A stretch of 64,000 nt of DNA, taken from contig NZ_SHLA01000001.1 of the NCBI RefSeq assembly GCF_004217565.1, positions 2,914,001-2,978,000 on the forward strand, read 5' to 3'. A model generated the notes under the pieces. It worked only from the letters and a program-made list of their open reading frames with translations, had not been told where the DNA came from and ran no database searches. Below, one piece after another: positions 8,226 through 19,723 of the stretch. The translations under genes and the position numbers were made by a program. Numbering within the stretch: position 1 is the stretch's first letter; the number at the start of each line of letters is the position of its first letter. The stretch comes from Zhihengliuella halotolerans (GTDB taxonomy: Bacteria; Actinomycetota; Actinomycetes; Actinomycetales; Micrococcaceae).

Positions 8226-9614
8226 TCAGGCCTCCCCGCGGCGGATGAGCTTCCCGCGCGGCGTCTCGAAATCGACCTGCTCACCGCGGACCCAGGCGGA
8301 GGCGACGACGCCGGTCAGCTCGCGGCCGTCGTAGGGGGTCACCGGGTTGCGGTGGTGCAGCTGCGCAGCGTCGACGCGGAGCGCGGTCTCCGGTTCGAAG
8401 ACCGCGAAGTCGGCGTCTGCACCGACGCCGATCCGGCCCTTGTTCTCGAGACCGACGAGCCGCGAGGTGTTGGTTGCCATCCAGTCCACGACGCGCTCCA
8501 GCGCGATGCCGCGGCGCTTCGCCTCGTCCCAGATCAGCGAGAGCCCCAGCTGCAGCGAGGACACGCCGCCCCAGGCCTGGCCGAAGTCGCCCCCGCCGGC
8601 GAGCTTGAGCTCCACGGTGGACGGCGAGTGGTCGGAGACGATGCAGTCGATCGTCCCGTCGGCCAGCGCCTCCCACAGCAGATCGCGGTTGGCGCGCTCG
8701 CGGATCGGCGGGCAGCACTTGTACGCGGTGGCCCCGTCGGGGATCGCCTCGGCCTCGAGCGTCAGGTAGTGCGGGCACGTCTCCACGGTGATGCGCACGC
8801 CGTCGGCCTTCGCGGCGCGGATCGCGTCGAGGGCGTCCGACGACGACAGGTGCAGGATGTGCGCGCGGGCGCCGGTGCGCCGAGCGGCCTCGATCACGGC
8901 CTGGATCGCCGTGTCCTCCGCGGAGCGGGGGCGTGAGGCCAGGAAGCCGGCGTAGCCCGTGCCGGAAGGCTCCGGGGCGGCGTCGATCGTCCCCGCGTCC
9001 TCGGCGTGCACGATCATGAGCGAATCGAACTCGGCCAGGATCGCCATATCGGCCTCCATCGCCTCGGGCGTCAACGGCGCGAACTCGTCCACACCCGAGT
9101 GCAGCAGGAAGCACTTGAACCCGAAGGCGCCGGCGTCGTGCAGCGGCCGCAGGTCCGCCTCGTTGCCGGGCACCGCCCCGCCCCAGAAGCCCACGTCGAT
9201 GTGCGCCTTGGCGGCGGCGACCTCCTGCTTGGTCTCCAGCGCGGCGACGTCGATGGTCGGCGGGATCGAGTTCAGCGGCATGTCGATCAGCGTGGTCACG
9301 CCGCCGGCAGCGGCCGCGCGGGTCGCCGAGTCGAAGCCCTCCCACTCCGTGCGACCGGGCTCGTTGACGTGAACGTGCGTGTCGACGAGGCCCGGCAGCA
9401 GCACCTGGTGCTCCCCGAGCTCGACGACGCGCTCGCCCTCCAACGTCTCCTCGTAGGGGACGACGGCAGCGATGCGGCCGTCATTGACGCCCACCTGGCG
9501 GGGGGCGACGGTGCCGTCGACGAGGACGCGCGCCCCGCGCAGGACGACGTCGTAGGCGACCCCTTCGGCTGCGGTCGCGGTCGCGGCGGCGTGGGCTGCG
9601 CTGGTCGCTGTCAT
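8226..9614 (-). CDS. allB: Allantoinase
   Basis: 462-residue cyclic amidohydrolase that hydrolyses allantoin to allantoate. Visible metal-binding features are the HxH in [19 protein letters not shown], the carboxylated Lys in [10 protein letters not shown], His in [11 protein letters not shown] and Asp in CIVSDHSPS. The length fits AllB. ATG 9614 is chosen because AAGGAG lies 7 bases upstream and the start overlaps the glycerate kinase stop by ATGA, so the two are coupled. It is the last gene of the hyi-glxR-gcl-glycerate kinase-allB operon, linking allantoin breakdown to use of its glyoxylate. Confidence 0.95.
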   Translation of the reverse strand: MTATSAAHAAATATAAEGVAYDVVLRGARVLVDGTVAPRQVGVNDGRIAAVVPYEETLEGERVVELGEHQVLLPGLVDTHVHVNEPGRTEWEGFDSATRAAAAGGVTTLIDMPLNSIPPTIDVAALETKQEVAAAKAHIDVGFWGGAVPGNEADLRPLHDAGAFGFKCFLLHSGVDEFAPLTPEAMEADMAILAEFDSLMIVHAEDAGTIDAAPEPSGTGYAGFLASRPRSAEDTAIQAVIEAARRTGARAHILHLSSSDALDAIRAAKADGVRITVETCPHYLTLEAEAIPDGATAYKCCPPIRERANRDLLWEALADGTIDCIVSDHSPSTVELKLAGGGDFGQAWGGVSSLQLGLSLIWDEAKRRGIALERVVDWMATNTSRLVGLENKGRIGVGADADFAVFEPETALRVDAAQLHHRNPVTPYDGRELTGVVASAWVRGEQVDFETPRGKLIRRGEA

Positions 9615-10786
9615 GAGGTGAGCTCCTTCGTTCGGGTCGATGTGCCGATGGTAGCGCCGACGTTCTCGGCGAGGTGCTGGGCGATGGTGCGCCCGGCCTC
9701 GCGGGCGAGGACGGCGGCCTCGCGCATGCACACCTCCGGGTCGGGTTCGAGGTCGGTGAGCGCGAGGACGGAGGCGAAGCCGGCGGCCGCGCGCGCGTCG
9801 TCGTCCAGGAGGCTGCGGCCGCAGACCGCGTGGGCGGGGATCCCTGCGGCGATGGCGGCCGCCGCGACCCCGGCCGGGGCCTTGCCGCCGAGGGTCTGCT
9901 CGTCGAGGCTGCCCTCGCCCGTGACGACCGCGTCCGCCCCGGCGATCGCGGCGTGCAGGCCGACGAGCTCGGCGACGACCTGGAAGCCGCTGCGGCGGCG
10001 CGCTCCCAGCAGCGCCAGCGCCGCGAAGCCCACGCCGCCGGCCGCCCCGGCCCCGGGCTGCCCGGCCAGGCCGGCGCAGTCGGTGCCGGCGACCCGGTCG
10101 AGGACCTCGACGAACTGCGCGAGGGCGGCGTCGAGCTCCACGACCTGTGCCTCGTCCGCACCCTTCTGCGGCCCGAACACCGCCGCCGCGCCACGGTCAC
10201 CGAGCAGGGGGTTGTCAACGTCTGCGGCGAGGGTGAACGAGGTGGTGACGATGCGCGGATCGAGCCCGGAGAGGTCGACGCACGCGAGCCGCGCGAGGGC
10301 GGCGCCGCCGTCGGGCAGGACCGTCCCGGAGGCGTCCAGCAGCCGGGCGCCGAGCCCGACGAGCATGCCGGCCCCGCCGTCGGTCGAGGCGCTGCCGCCG
10401 ACACCGAGCACGATCGTGCGCGCCCCCGCGTCGAGGGCGGCGCGGATCGCGTCCCCGGTGCCCCGGCTCGTCGCGCCCATCGGGTCGGGCCCGGCGGGCA
10501 GCGCGTCGAGTCCGGACGCGGCGGCCAGCTCGACGACGGCGGTGGCCCCGCGCAGCGCGAACACCGCCTGATGGTCGACGCCCGTCGGCCCGGCGACCGT
10601 CGTCGTGTGCTCCTCGAAGCCGGCGGCGACCGCCGCGGCGACCGTGCCCTCTCCGCCGTCGGCGACGGGGAGGGTCACGATCTCGGCGTCGGCGAAGATC
10701 TCGCGCACGCCGGCGGCGATCGCCGCGGCCGCCTCGGCGCCCGTGAGCGAGCCCTTGAACTTGTCGGGTGCCACCACCACTCGCAT
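9611..10786 (-). CDS. glxK: Glycerate kinase
   Basis: 391 residues of the GarK/GlxK glycerate kinase family, starting with the characteristic [16 protein letters not shown] and containing PVADGGEGT near residue 46, [10 protein letters not shown] and GKAPAGVA towards the C-terminus. It phosphorylates D-glycerate made by the tartronate semialdehyde route, delivering glyoxylate carbon to glycolysis. It starts 8 bases after the gcl stop, with a GGAG lying in the end of gcl. It ends in an ATGA overlap with allB. It is mid-operon in the glyoxylate branch. Confidence 0.94.
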   Translation of the reverse strand: MRVVVAPDKFKGSLTGAEAAAAIAAGVREIFADAEIVTLPVADGGEGTVAAAVAAGFEEHTTTVAGPTGVDHQAVFALRGATAVVELAAASGLDALPAGPDPMGATSRGTGDAIRAALDAGARTIVLGVGGSASTDGGAGMLVGLGARLLDASGTVLPDGGAALARLACVDLSGLDPRIVTTSFTLAADVDNPLLGDRGAAAVFGPQKGADEAQVVELDAALAQFVEVLDRVAGTDCAGLAGQPGAGAAGGVGFAALALLGARRRSGFQVVAELVGLHAAIAGADAVVTGEGSLDEQTLGGKAPAGVAAAAIAAGIPAHAVCGRSLLDDDARAAAGFASVLALTDLEPDPEVCMREAAVLAREAGRTIAQHLAENVGATIGTSTRTKELTS

Positions 10787-10794
10787 GGCCGGCC

Positions 10795-12603
<1,809 letters not shown>

Positions 12604-12652
12604 GATTGCTCCTTTGAAGTCATGATGGGGGCGGCGGGGCCGCCCGTGGCCG

Positions 12653-13570
12653 TCAGGCCGTGGTGGTTGCGGCGGCCTCTGCGGTGGTGTCGGAGCCGCC
12701 GAGGCGCTGGACGCCGCGGAAGAGGCCCGAGTGGTCCAACCCGCCGTCGCCGCTGGCGACGGTCGAGGCCACGAGCTGCGCGACGAGGCCGCCGAGCGGG
12801 AGGACGACGCCGGCCTCGCGGGCCGCCGCGGTCACGATCCCCATGTCCTTGTGGTGCAGGGCGAGGCGGAAGCCGGGGGCGAAGTCGCGGTCCAGCATCT
12901 TCTGCCCCTTCTGGTCCAGGACCTTCGAGCCGGCGAGGCCGCCGCCGAGGACCTCGAGCGCCGCCGTCGTATCGACGCCGTAGGCCTCGAGGAAGGCCAC
13001 ACCCTCGGCGAGTGCCTGGATGTTGGCGGCCACGATGAGCTGGTTCGCGGCCTTGACGGTCTGACCGGATCCGGCCGGGCCGACGTGCACGATCGTCTTG
13101 CCGACGGCCGCGAAGACGTCCGCGGCTGCGGCGAAGTCCGCGGCGTCGCCGCCGACCATGATGGACAGGGCGCCCGAGATGGCGCCCGCCTCGCCGCCGG
13201 AGACCGGTGCGTCGAGGGCGCGCAGGCCGACCGCCCGCGCCTCCTCGGCCAGCGCCACGGCGACGTCGGGACGGATCGTTGAGTTGTCGATCCAGAGCGC
13301 GCCGTCCTTTGCCTGGGCGAAGGCGCCGTTCTCGCCGATCACGACACCCTCGACGTCGGGCGAGTCGGGGACCATCGTGATGATGACGTCGGCCTCGGCC
13401 ACCGCCTCGCCGATCGTCCCGGCGGCCGTGCCGCCGGCTGCGACGAGCTCGGCGGTCTTCTCCGGGCTGCGGTTGTAGCCGGCGACGGAGAACCCGGCCG
13501 CGACGAGGTTCTTGGCCATCGGCAGGCCCATGATGCCGAGTCCGATGAAGGCGATTTTCTGCTGTGCCAT
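12653..13570 (-). CDS. glxR: 2-hydroxy-3-oxopropionate (tartronate semialdehyde) reductase
   Basis: 305-residue beta-hydroxyacid dehydrogenase reducing tartronate semialdehyde to D-glycerate. The N-terminal signature [15 protein letters not shown] binds NAD(P); [11 protein letters not shown] is the substrate motif and [14 protein letters not shown] carries the catalytic Lys. ATG 13570 with AAGGAG 8 bases upstream is chosen; the frame stays open further upstream but has no homology there. It lies between hyi (56 bases upstream) and gcl (49 bases downstream) in the same operon. Confidence 0.95.
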   Translation of the reverse strand: MAQQKIAFIGLGIMGLPMAKNLVAAGFSVAGYNRSPEKTAELVAAGGTAAGTIGEAVAEADVIITMVPDSPDVEGVVIGENGAFAQAKDGALWIDNSTIRPDVAVALAEEARAVGLRALDAPVSGGEAGAISGALSIMVGGDAADFAAAADVFAAVGKTIVHVGPAGSGQTVKAANQLIVAANIQALAEGVAFLEAYGVDTTAALEVLGGGLAGSKVLDQKGQKMLDRDFAPGFRLALHHKDMGIVTAAAREAGVVLPLGGLVAQLVASTVASGDGGLDHSGLFRGVQRLGGSDTTAEAAATTTA

Positions 13571-13626
13571 GGTGCGTGCTCCTTGCGTGAGGTCTACGTT
13601 GACTGTTCGGTGCGGCGGCGGGAGGC

Positions 13627-14418
13627 TCAGGCCGGCTGGCGGATGAGCCAGGTGAAGGCGTCCTCGCGGGCGGCCTTGTATTCGAGGCCCACGGGGCCGG
13701 CGTAGCCGAGTTCGCGGGACCGGGTGATCCACTCGCCGAGCGGGAGGTCGCCCGTACTTGGGGCCCCACGGCCCGGGTTGTCGGCGATCTGGATGTGGCC
13801 GAAGTCCTTAGCGTGGGACTCGACGACGGCGGCGACGTCGTCTCCGTTGACGGACAGGTGATAGAAGTCGGCCAGCAGCTTGACGTTGTCGGCCCCGGCG
13901 GCAGCGACGCGGTCGATGACGCCGAGGGCGTCGGACGCGGTCTTGAGCGGGTAGGCGGGCGCACCCGAGACCGGCTCGAGCAGCACGGTACCGCCGATCC
14001 TGCCGACCCCGGCCGCGGCTGCGGCGAGGTTCTCGACGGCCAGTTCGTCCTGTGCGGCGGCGGTGGAGGACTCCAGCCGGTTGCCGTAGAGCGCGTTGAA
14101 GTGACGGCATCCCGTGGATTCGCCGATCCCTGCGACCACATCGACGTTGTCGCGGAACTCGATCTCGCGGCCCGTCCAGGAGACCAGACCGCGGTCACCG
14201 CCCGGCATGTCGCCGGCGAGGAAGTTCAAGCCGGTCAGCTTCACACCCGCGTCGTCCAGGGCGGTGATGAAGCGGTCCACCTCGGCATCGGCCGGAACGG
14301 CCTCCGCGAAGGGCCACCAGAACTCGACCTGATCGAAGCCGGCGGCCTTGGCCGCAGCCGGTCGTTCCAGCAGGGGCAGTTCGGTCAGCAGGATCGAGCA
14401 GTTCACTGTGTAGGACAT
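13627..14418 (-). CDS. hyi: Hydroxypyruvate isomerase
   Basis: 263-residue xylose-isomerase-like TIM-barrel protein. It has the Hyi opening (YTVNCSILLTELPLLERPAAA), FDQVEFWWPF, LNFLAGDMPGGDRGL, VLLEPVSG and a late PGRGAPSTG. It interconverts hydroxypyruvate and tartronate semialdehyde. ATG 14418 has GAGGAGGG 5 bases upstream. It is the first gene of the minus-strand glyoxylate operon. Its promoter faces that of the YfcC-type transporter across 285 bp, and a TTCC-N7-GGAA operator sits only 21 bases before its start. Confidence 0.93.
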   Translation of the reverse strand: MSYTVNCSILLTELPLLERPAAAKAAGFDQVEFWWPFAEAVPADAEVDRFITALDDAGVKLTGLNFLAGDMPGGDRGLVSWTGREIEFRDNVDVVAGIGESTGCRHFNALYGNRLESSTAAAQDELAVENLAAAAAGVGRIGGTVLLEPVSGAPAYPLKTASDALGVIDRVAAAGADNVKLLADFYHLSVNGDDVAAVVESHAKDFGHIQIADNPGRGAPSTGDLPLGEWITRSRELGYAGPVGLEYKAAREDAFTWLIRQPA

Positions 14419-14438
14419 GAGGCCCTCCTCGTCGTTGA

Positions 14439-14453
14439 TTCCATATTGCGGAA
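14439..14453. promoter_or_regulatory. AllR-like palindromic box, hyi promoter side
   Basis: TTCCATATTGCGGAA, a perfect match to the TTCCR-N5-YGGAA palindrome seen at seven places in the purine island. It is 21 bases upstream of the hyi start, so a bound regulator would block the promoter or early transcript of the glyoxylate operon. Confidence 0.65.
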
Positions 14454-14608
14454 GAAAACTATTGCTTGCTGAAAATACTAGATGTGGTGCGAGACACCTG
14501 TCAAGGAACTTTCCACTTATCGGCGCCGAACTACCGCGATGCGGTATTTAACCTTGACAGGGCTGCGTGTGATGGGCGTTACTTAATCAGCGCTTTGCGG
14601 AATTTTTC

Positions 14609-14623
14609 TTCCGCAGAATGGAA
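14609..14623. promoter_or_regulatory. AllR-like palindromic box, YfcC promoter side
   Basis: TTCCGCAGAATGGAA, a perfect TTCCR-N5-YGGAA match 81 bases upstream of the YfcC-type transporter start. It overlaps a second inverted repeat, TGCGGAA-N6-TTCCGCA (14596-14615). The 14419-14703 gap otherwise holds only the divergent promoters. Confidence 0.65.
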
Positions 14624-14703
14624 CTCACGGCTTCTCATCAGAGCCGAGGCAAACCATCGGACGCCCCTTCAGGGGCCAGCCGCAATCACAATGGAGGCCC
14701 GAC

Positions 14704-16158
14704 ATGAACTCACGCACCGACAAGTCGACCCGCGAACAAGGGGACGTCGCAGCGAAGAGGAGGTGGCGCTTCGGCGTCCCCCACATCTACATCATCCTTT
14801 TCAGCTTCATCGCGCTGGGCGCACTCGCCACGTACCTCGTACCCGGGGGCAGCTACGAGCGCATCGATGGACCCGACGGGCGCACGACGATCGACCCGGA
14901 GAGCTTCCAGTTCATCGCGTCGCAGCCGACGACCCTCGTAGACTTCATGCTGGCGATCCCCCGCGGCATGGTCTCCGCCGCGGAAGTCGTCATCTTCACG
15001 CTCATGATCGGCGGGCTCTTCGGCGTACTGAAGGCCACCGGGCTGGTCGAACACGCGGTCGAGGCCCTCAGCAAACGCTTCTCCAACCGTGGACCGGTGC
15101 TGATCGCCGTCCTCATGGGCACGTTCTCGCTCGTCGCGACGCTCATCGGCACCCAGGAGCTCGCCCTGGTGTATGTGCCGGTGATCCTCCCGTTGATCAT
15201 CGCCTTGAAGTACGACTCGATCGTCGCGGCCGCCATCGCATTGTGTGCGACGACGGCGGGGTTCACCTCCGGCATCCTCAACCCGATCAACACCGGCCTC
15301 GGGCAGAAGCTCGCCGGCGTCCCGCTGTGGTCCGGATTCGGCCTGCGCGCGGTCATTTTCGTCGTCACCGTGACCATCGCGATCGTCTTCGTGATCCGCT
15401 ACGCGAACAAGGTGCGTCGCGACCAGACGCTCAGCCTCATGCACGGCAGCCCCGCGGAGATGGAGAAGCGCCGCGACTACACCGAGGCCTCGCGGGACGA
15501 GCCGTCGCACAAGATGACCAAGCGCCAGCGTGCGGCCGCCGTCGTCGCCCTCGGCTTCTTCGCGGTTCTGGTGTTCGGTGTCCTCAAATTGGGCTGGTTC
15601 ATGATGGAGATGGCCGGTCTGTTCATCCTCGTGGGCGCCATCGTCGGCGTGATCTCCGGGTTGCGCGGCGCGGAGCTCGCCGAGGCCTTCAACGACGGCT
15701 TCCGTGCGGTCCTCGTCGGCGCCCTGATCGCGGGCATCGCCCGCGGCGTCGCCGTCGTGCTGGAGGACGGCCAGATCCTCGACACGATCGTCTACGCCCT
15801 CGGCGAGGCCGTCGGCGGCCTGCCCGCCGCGCTGGCCGCCGTCGGAATGTTCGTCGGCCAGATGGGCCTGAACTTCATCATCCCCTCGGGCAGCGGCCAG
15901 GCCCTCGTGACCATGCCCATCATGGCTCCGCTGGCCGACATTCTCGGCGTGACCCGCCAGACCGCCGTGCTGGCCTACCAGCTGGGCGACGGGTTCGGAA
16001 ACATTCTCTTCCCGACGTCGGGATACTTCATGGCCACCCTGGCCATCGCCGGCGTCCCGTGGCAGAAATGGGTGAAATTCTTCATCCCGCTGTTCCTGAT
16101 CTGGTTCGTGATCGCGCTGATCTTCCTGGTCTTCGCGCAGGTCACGGGCTGGTCGTAG
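14704..16158 (+). CDS. YfcC-family basic C4-dicarboxylate/amino-acid type transporter
   Basis: 484 residues with about 12 membrane segments. The first is IYIILFSFIALGALATYLVPGG; GTQELALVYVPVI, SGILNPINTGLGQ and FIIPSGSGQALVTMPIM are conserved intramembrane motifs of the YfcC/ArcD-like carrier family. The location, divergent from the glyoxylate operon and sharing its TTCC-N7-GGAA control region, suggests uptake of a ureide such as allantoin or allantoate, or of a related carboxylate. That substrate is inferred from context only. A terminator-bearing repeat element follows at 16275. Confidence 0.87.
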   Translation: MNSRTDKSTREQGDVAAKRRWRFGVPHIYIILFSFIALGALATYLVPGGSYERIDGPDGRTTIDPESFQFIASQPTTLVDFMLAIPRGMVSAAEVVIFTLMIGGLFGVLKATGLVEHAVEALSKRFSNRGPVLIAVLMGTFSLVATLIGTQELALVYVPVILPLIIALKYDSIVAAAIALCATTAGFTSGILNPINTGLGQKLAGVPLWSGFGLRAVIFVVTVTIAIVFVIRYANKVRRDQTLSLMHGSPAEMEKRRDYTEASRDEPSHKMTKRQRAAAVVALGFFAVLVFGVLKLGWFMMEMAGLFILVGAIVGVISGLRGAELAEAFNDGFRAVLVGALIAGIARGVAVVLEDGQILDTIVYALGEAVGGLPAALAAVGMFVGQMGLNFIIPSGSGQALVTMPIMAPLADILGVTRQTAVLAYQLGDGFGNILFPTSGYFMATLAIAGVPWQKWVKFFIPLFLIWFVIALIFLVFAQVTGWS

Positions 16159-16274
16159 ACATCGCGCCGCCGTATCGACTGGAGTTCGCTCCCGGGCGAC
16201 GCGGCATCGCAACTGACAGGTATCGATCACAGATAACACAGCGTCCTCCCAGAATCGATGTCTAATGTTGGTAG

Positions 16275-16339
16275 CACCTCATGAAGGTGCGAGTGATGAG
16301 GCGAAGGCCCCCAGCCAGTGGTTTGGGGGCCTTCGTTTT
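16275..16339 (+). ncRNA. Repeated hairpin-terminator element, copy 1
   Basis: A small hairpin (CACCTC-ATGA-AGGTG) is followed by the linker CGAGTGATGAGG and a strong terminator stem (arms 16302-16312 and 16325-16335) ending in TTTT. Bases 16283-16317 are identical to 21869-21903 over 35 nt, including linker and stem. TAATGT at 16263 could be a -10. It is either a small RNA or the terminator of the transporter transcript carrying a conserved upstream motif. It also lies just outside the stop of the minus-strand permease at 16351. Confidence 0.5.
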
Positions 16340-16350
16340 GCCCCGGCGGA

Positions 16351-17877
16351 CTACGGCTCGCGTGTCTCGGTGCGGTCCGGCACCTTGACGACGTCGATGC
16401 TCGACGTGATGGGGACCTCGCGGCCCTCGCGGTCGATCAGCTTGCCGTCTTCGAAGTGGTCGCCGTCGGCCAGGCACGCGACGTCCTGGTCGGTGACCGA
16501 GCGTTCAGTCCCGGCGACGAACACCGACTGGTTCTCGGTGTTGCCCTTCTTCACGTGGTTGAACATGATGTTCAGCAGGATCGCCGCGATGGCCGCCGAG
16601 CTGATGCCCGAGTGGAAGATCGTGGCGAACCAGGCCGGGAACTGGTCGTAGAAGTGCGGTGCCGCGATCGGGATCATGCCGAACCCGATCGAGGCGGCCA
16701 CGATGATCAGGTTCATGTTGCCCCGGTACTCGACCTTTGCCAGGGTGCGGATGCCGCTGGCAGCGACGGTCCCGAAGAGGACGACGCCGGCACCGCCGAG
16801 CACGGGCGTCGGCACGGCCGCCACGACCCGGCCGAGGATCGGCAGCAGCCCCAGGACCACGAGGATCAAGCCGCCCGCGCTGACCACGAAGCGGCTCTTG
16901 ATGCCGGTGATCGCGACGAGGCCAACGTTCTGGGCGAAGGCGCTCTGGGTGAAGGAGTTGAAGACCGGCGAGAGCGCGCTCGAGAGCATGTCGGCCCGAA
17001 GACCGTCGCCAATGCGCCTGGCGTCGACCTTGGACTTGGTGATCTCGCCGACGGCGATGATGTCGGCCGAGGTCTCCGTCAGCGTCACGAGGATGACGAT
17101 CAGCATGGAGATGATCGCCGCGATCTCGAAGGTCGGTGCGCCGAAGGCGAACGGCGTCGGGAAAGCCACGACGTCGCCCTCGCCGACCTTGGAGAAGTCC
17201 GCCTTGCCGACGGCCAGGGCGATGAGCGTGCCGACGACCATGGCCAGCAGGATGGAAAGGCGCGAGATCGCCGAGCTGCCGACCTTGCTCAGCAGCAGCA
17301 CGACGGCCATCGTCGCGGCCGCGAGGCCGATGTTCGAGACGCTTCCATAGTCTTCAGCCTGGGAATTGCCGCCCATGGCCCAGTTAGCGGCAACCGGCAT
17401 GAGCGTCAGGCCGATCGTCGTGATGACCGTTCCGGTCACGACCGGCGGGAAGAATCTGATGATCTTGGAGAACACCGGGGTGATGGCCAGACCGATGAGC
17501 GAGGCGACGATCACCGACCCGAAGACCGACTGGATCCCGCCGCCCCCGTGCACGATGGCGACCATCGTGGAGACGCCGGCAAAGGAGACACCCTGGACCA
17601 GCGGGAGCTGGGAACCGAAGAAGGGCACGCCGATCGTCTGCAGAATCGTGGCCAAACCACCCACGAAGAGGCAAGCCGCGATGAGCAGGCCGATGTCCTG
17701 GGAGTCCATACCCGCGGCGGCACCGATGATGAGCGGCGGCGCGATGATGCCGCCGTACATCGTGAGGACGTGCTGGAAGCCGTACGCGAACGTACTGCCC
17801 AGGGGCAGCCGCTCGTCCTCCGGTCGTGCGGGGCCGGAGCGGGAGGCCCCGGGCCGGGATTTCTTCTTGAGGATCAT
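16351..17877 (-). CDS. NCS2 xanthine/uracil permease, copy 1
   Basis: 508-residue NCS2 transporter with about 14 membrane segments. ANWAMGG, NVGLVAITGIKSRFVV and the GSQLPLVQG region are typical of bacterial xanthine/uric-acid permeases. It is close to the second permease (28364-29965) throughout, including PARPEDERLPLG at the N-terminus. Alignment with that paralogue and AGGAAG 7 bases upstream fix the start at ATG 17877; the longer frame to 17979 runs into the leader. A terminator hairpin and an AllR-like box lie upstream, so expression is probably controlled twice. Likely imports xanthine, urate or 8-oxopurine. Confidence 0.92.
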   Translation of the reverse strand: MILKKKSRPGASRSGPARPEDERLPLGSTFAYGFQHVLTMYGGIIAPPLIIGAAAGMDSQDIGLLIAACLFVGGLATILQTIGVPFFGSQLPLVQGVSFAGVSTMVAIVHGGGGIQSVFGSVIVASLIGLAITPVFSKIIRFFPPVVTGTVITTIGLTLMPVAANWAMGGNSQAEDYGSVSNIGLAAATMAVVLLLSKVGSSAISRLSILLAMVVGTLIALAVGKADFSKVGEGDVVAFPTPFAFGAPTFEIAAIISMLIVILVTLTETSADIIAVGEITKSKVDARRIGDGLRADMLSSALSPVFNSFTQSAFAQNVGLVAITGIKSRFVVSAGGLILVVLGLLPILGRVVAAVPTPVLGGAGVVLFGTVAASGIRTLAKVEYRGNMNLIIVAASIGFGMIPIAAPHFYDQFPAWFATIFHSGISSAAIAAILLNIMFNHVKKGNTENQSVFVAGTERSVTDQDVACLADGDHFEDGKLIDREGREVPITSSIDVVKVPDRTETREP

Positions 17878-17979
17878 GGCAGTCTTCCTGATTCGTTCCG
17901 ACAGCTGAGCCGGAGGAGTGGTGACGTGACTGTTGGTGCGAGAAATCTGGCGTCGATGAGGTTGTGGGGTTCGCGGCAT

Positions 17980-18068
17980 AAAAAATGAGCCGACATCGAG
18001 TGATGTCAGCTCATTACGACCCTGCCTGCTGCTCCCAGGTTACGTGACCTGCGTCACGAGATGTAGCC
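17980..18068 (-). ncRNA. Candidate attenuator leader of permease copy 1
   Basis: The minus-strand leader contains a perfect intrinsic terminator: arms AATGAGC-x-GACATC (RNA 5' arm at 18002-18015, 3' arm at 17984-17997) with a 4-base loop, followed by six U residues (17980-17985). It lies about 100 bases before the permease start codon. Upstream, GGCUACAUC (18060-18068) can pair with the 3' arm of the terminator as an alternative, giving a plausible antiterminator. CGTGAC-GCAG-GTCACG forms a further hairpin between them. A possible -10 TAGGGT is at 18070-18075. I do not recognise a known riboswitch class. Confidence 0.6.
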
Positions 18069-18116
18069 CACCCTAGTCCGCTTTTCGGCCGAGCGGAAGG
18101 GTTTGTGAGAAATTTT

Positions 18117-18131
18117 TTCCGTCTCTCGGAA
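18117..18131. promoter_or_regulatory. AllR-like palindromic box upstream of permease 1
   Basis: TTCCGTCTCTCGGAA, a perfect TTCCR-N5-YGGAA match. It lies upstream of the candidate attenuator leader and about 240 bases from the permease start, between the permease and the 8-oxoguanine deaminase stop at 18190. Confidence 0.6.
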
Positions 18132-18189
18132 TACACGCACGTCGGAGCGGGTCCGCGCTCGTCACTGGAGCCCGGACCCGCTGCACCCC

Positions 18190-19548
18190 CTACCCGGCGA
18201 CGAGCCGACGGGCTGCCTCCGAGTGCCGCGCCGCGAGGGACTCGACGTCCAGGCCCGGCACGGCGCCGTCCACGACGCGCCACACCCCGCCGATCATCAC
18301 CCGGTCCGCTCGGTCCGCGCCGCAGAGCAGGAGCGCGGCGAGCGGATCGTGGCTGCCGGAGAAGCGCAGCCCGTCCAGGGTGAACATCGCGAGGTCGGCC
18401 TGCATCCCGGGGGCCAGCTGGCCGATGTCGGTGCGCCCGAGCACCGCCGCCGAACCGCGCGTCGCCCAGCCGAGCGCCCGCGTCACCGGCACGTCGGCCC
18501 CGTAGCGCAGCCGCTGCAGGTAGACGGCCTGCCGGGCCTCGAGGATCATGTTCGACGCGTCGTTCGAGGCCGATCCGTCCACGCCGAGCCCCACCGGCAC
18601 CCCGGCCGCCTCCAGGTCCAGCACCCGCGCCGTCCCGGAGGCGAGCCGCATGTTCGACGTCGGGCAGTGGGCCACCGCGGTCCCTGCCGCGCCTAGCCGG
18701 GCGATTTCGGCGTCGTCGAAGTGGATGCCGTGGCCGAGCCACGTGCGGTCCCCGAGCCAGCCGACGCTTTCCAGATAATCGACCGTGCGCAGGCCGTACT
18801 TCTCGCGGCAGAAGTCCTCCTCGTCGAGCGTCTCGGCGAGATGCGTGTGCAGCCGGACGTCGTGCCGCTCGGCGAGCGCCGCGCTCTCCTTCATGACCTC
18901 GCTCGTCACGGAGAACGGCGAGCACGGCGCCAGCGCGATCTGCACGACGGCGCCCGCGCCCGCCTCGTGATGTTCGCGGATGAGCCGCTCGCTGTCAGCG
19001 AGGACGACGTCGGCCCGCTGGACGGTCGAGCGCGGCGGCAGGCCGCCGTCGTCCTCGCCGAGGGTCATGGACCCGCGGGTGAGCGTCGCGCGCATCCCCA
19101 TGCGCCGGACCACGGACGCCTCGATGTCTACGGCGTCCTGCAGTCCGTCCGGGAAGAGGTAATGGTGGTCGGCGGCGGTCGTGCAGCCGGAGAGCAGCAG
19201 CTCGGCGAGCGCGACTTCGACGGCGAGCTCGAGCGCGTCCGGAGTCAGCCGCGCCCAGACGGGGTAGAGGTTCTGCAGCCACGGGAACAGGGGCACGTCG
19301 GCGGCAGGACCCCACGCGCGGGTGAGGGTCTGGTAGAAGTGGTGGTGCGTGTTGATCAGGCCCGGCAGCAGGACGTGGCGGCCGGCGTCGTAGACCTCCT
19401 CGCACGGCTGCTGTGGCCGTCCGCCGGCGGGGACGAGCTCGGCGATCCGGTCCCCACACACGACGACGCCGCCGCCGGCGTCGAGATCGTTGGCGGTGAA
19501 GACGGCGAGCGGGTTCTTGATCCAGAGCCTGGGCGCGGTGGTGTTCAC
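18190..19548 (-). CDS. 8-oxoguanine deaminase (amidohydrolase)
   Basis: 452-residue metal-dependent deaminase of the ATZ/TRZ-like branch. LINTHHHFYQTLTRAWG carries the first metal ligands, HTHLAET the next, then GHGIHFDD and GLGVDGSASNDASNM with the conserved Asp. The SASNDASN block and the length fit characterised 8-oxoguanine deaminases, which make urate and ammonia. This supplies uricase directly. GTG 19548 is chosen because AGGAGG lies 5 bases upstream. Other guanine- or cytosine-type deaminases of the same branch are possible. Confidence 0.85.
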   Translation of the reverse strand: MNTTAPRLWIKNPLAVFTANDLDAGGGVVVCGDRIAELVPAGGRPQQPCEEVYDAGRHVLLPGLINTHHHFYQTLTRAWGPAADVPLFPWLQNLYPVWARLTPDALELAVEVALAELLLSGCTTAADHHYLFPDGLQDAVDIEASVVRRMGMRATLTRGSMTLGEDDGGLPPRSTVQRADVVLADSERLIREHHEAGAGAVVQIALAPCSPFSVTSEVMKESAALAERHDVRLHTHLAETLDEEDFCREKYGLRTVDYLESVGWLGDRTWLGHGIHFDDAEIARLGAAGTAVAHCPTSNMRLASGTARVLDLEAAGVPVGLGVDGSASNDASNMILEARQAVYLQRLRYGADVPVTRALGWATRGSAAVLGRTDIGQLAPGMQADLAMFTLDGLRFSGSHDPLAALLLCGADRADRVMIGGVWRVVDGAVPGLDVESLAARHSEAARRLVAG

Positions 19549-19723
19549 GGGGTCCTCCTGAAGTGGTTCGACTAGTGACGAGCCAGCTCAGTTACACCCT
19601 GTCTGCTGATCCAGGGGCACCTCGGCGGTGCGGGCGGGCGCGGAGCCTCGGCGGCGCACCCGTTGCCCCTACAGTATTCACCGCGGAGCGCTCTGCCAAG
19701 ACCCGAATCGCGGAATGGCCGTT

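Noticed and set aside
14466-16265. 599-codon plus-strand open frame
   Set aside because: Out-of-frame shadow of the YfcC-type transporter; Arg-rich with no membrane pattern.
16283-16317. Hammerhead-ribozyme-like core (TGATGAGGCGAA) in the repeated element
   Set aside because: The stem II and the cleavage-site helix of a hammerhead are missing and the invariant C before UGAUGA is G. The similarity is probably chance.
16318-17988. 556-codon plus-strand open frame
   Set aside because: Exact antisense of permease 1, with low-complexity Arg/Asp/His residues and no ribosome site. A similar frame (28379-29971) is antisense of permease 2.
17980-18068. Known riboswitch or SRP RNA in the permease 1 leader
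   Set aside because: The GGGAGCAGCAGG segment recalls SRP RNA and the purine context suggests an xpt-type aptamer. Neither the SRP tetraloop domain nor the purine three-way junction sequence is present.
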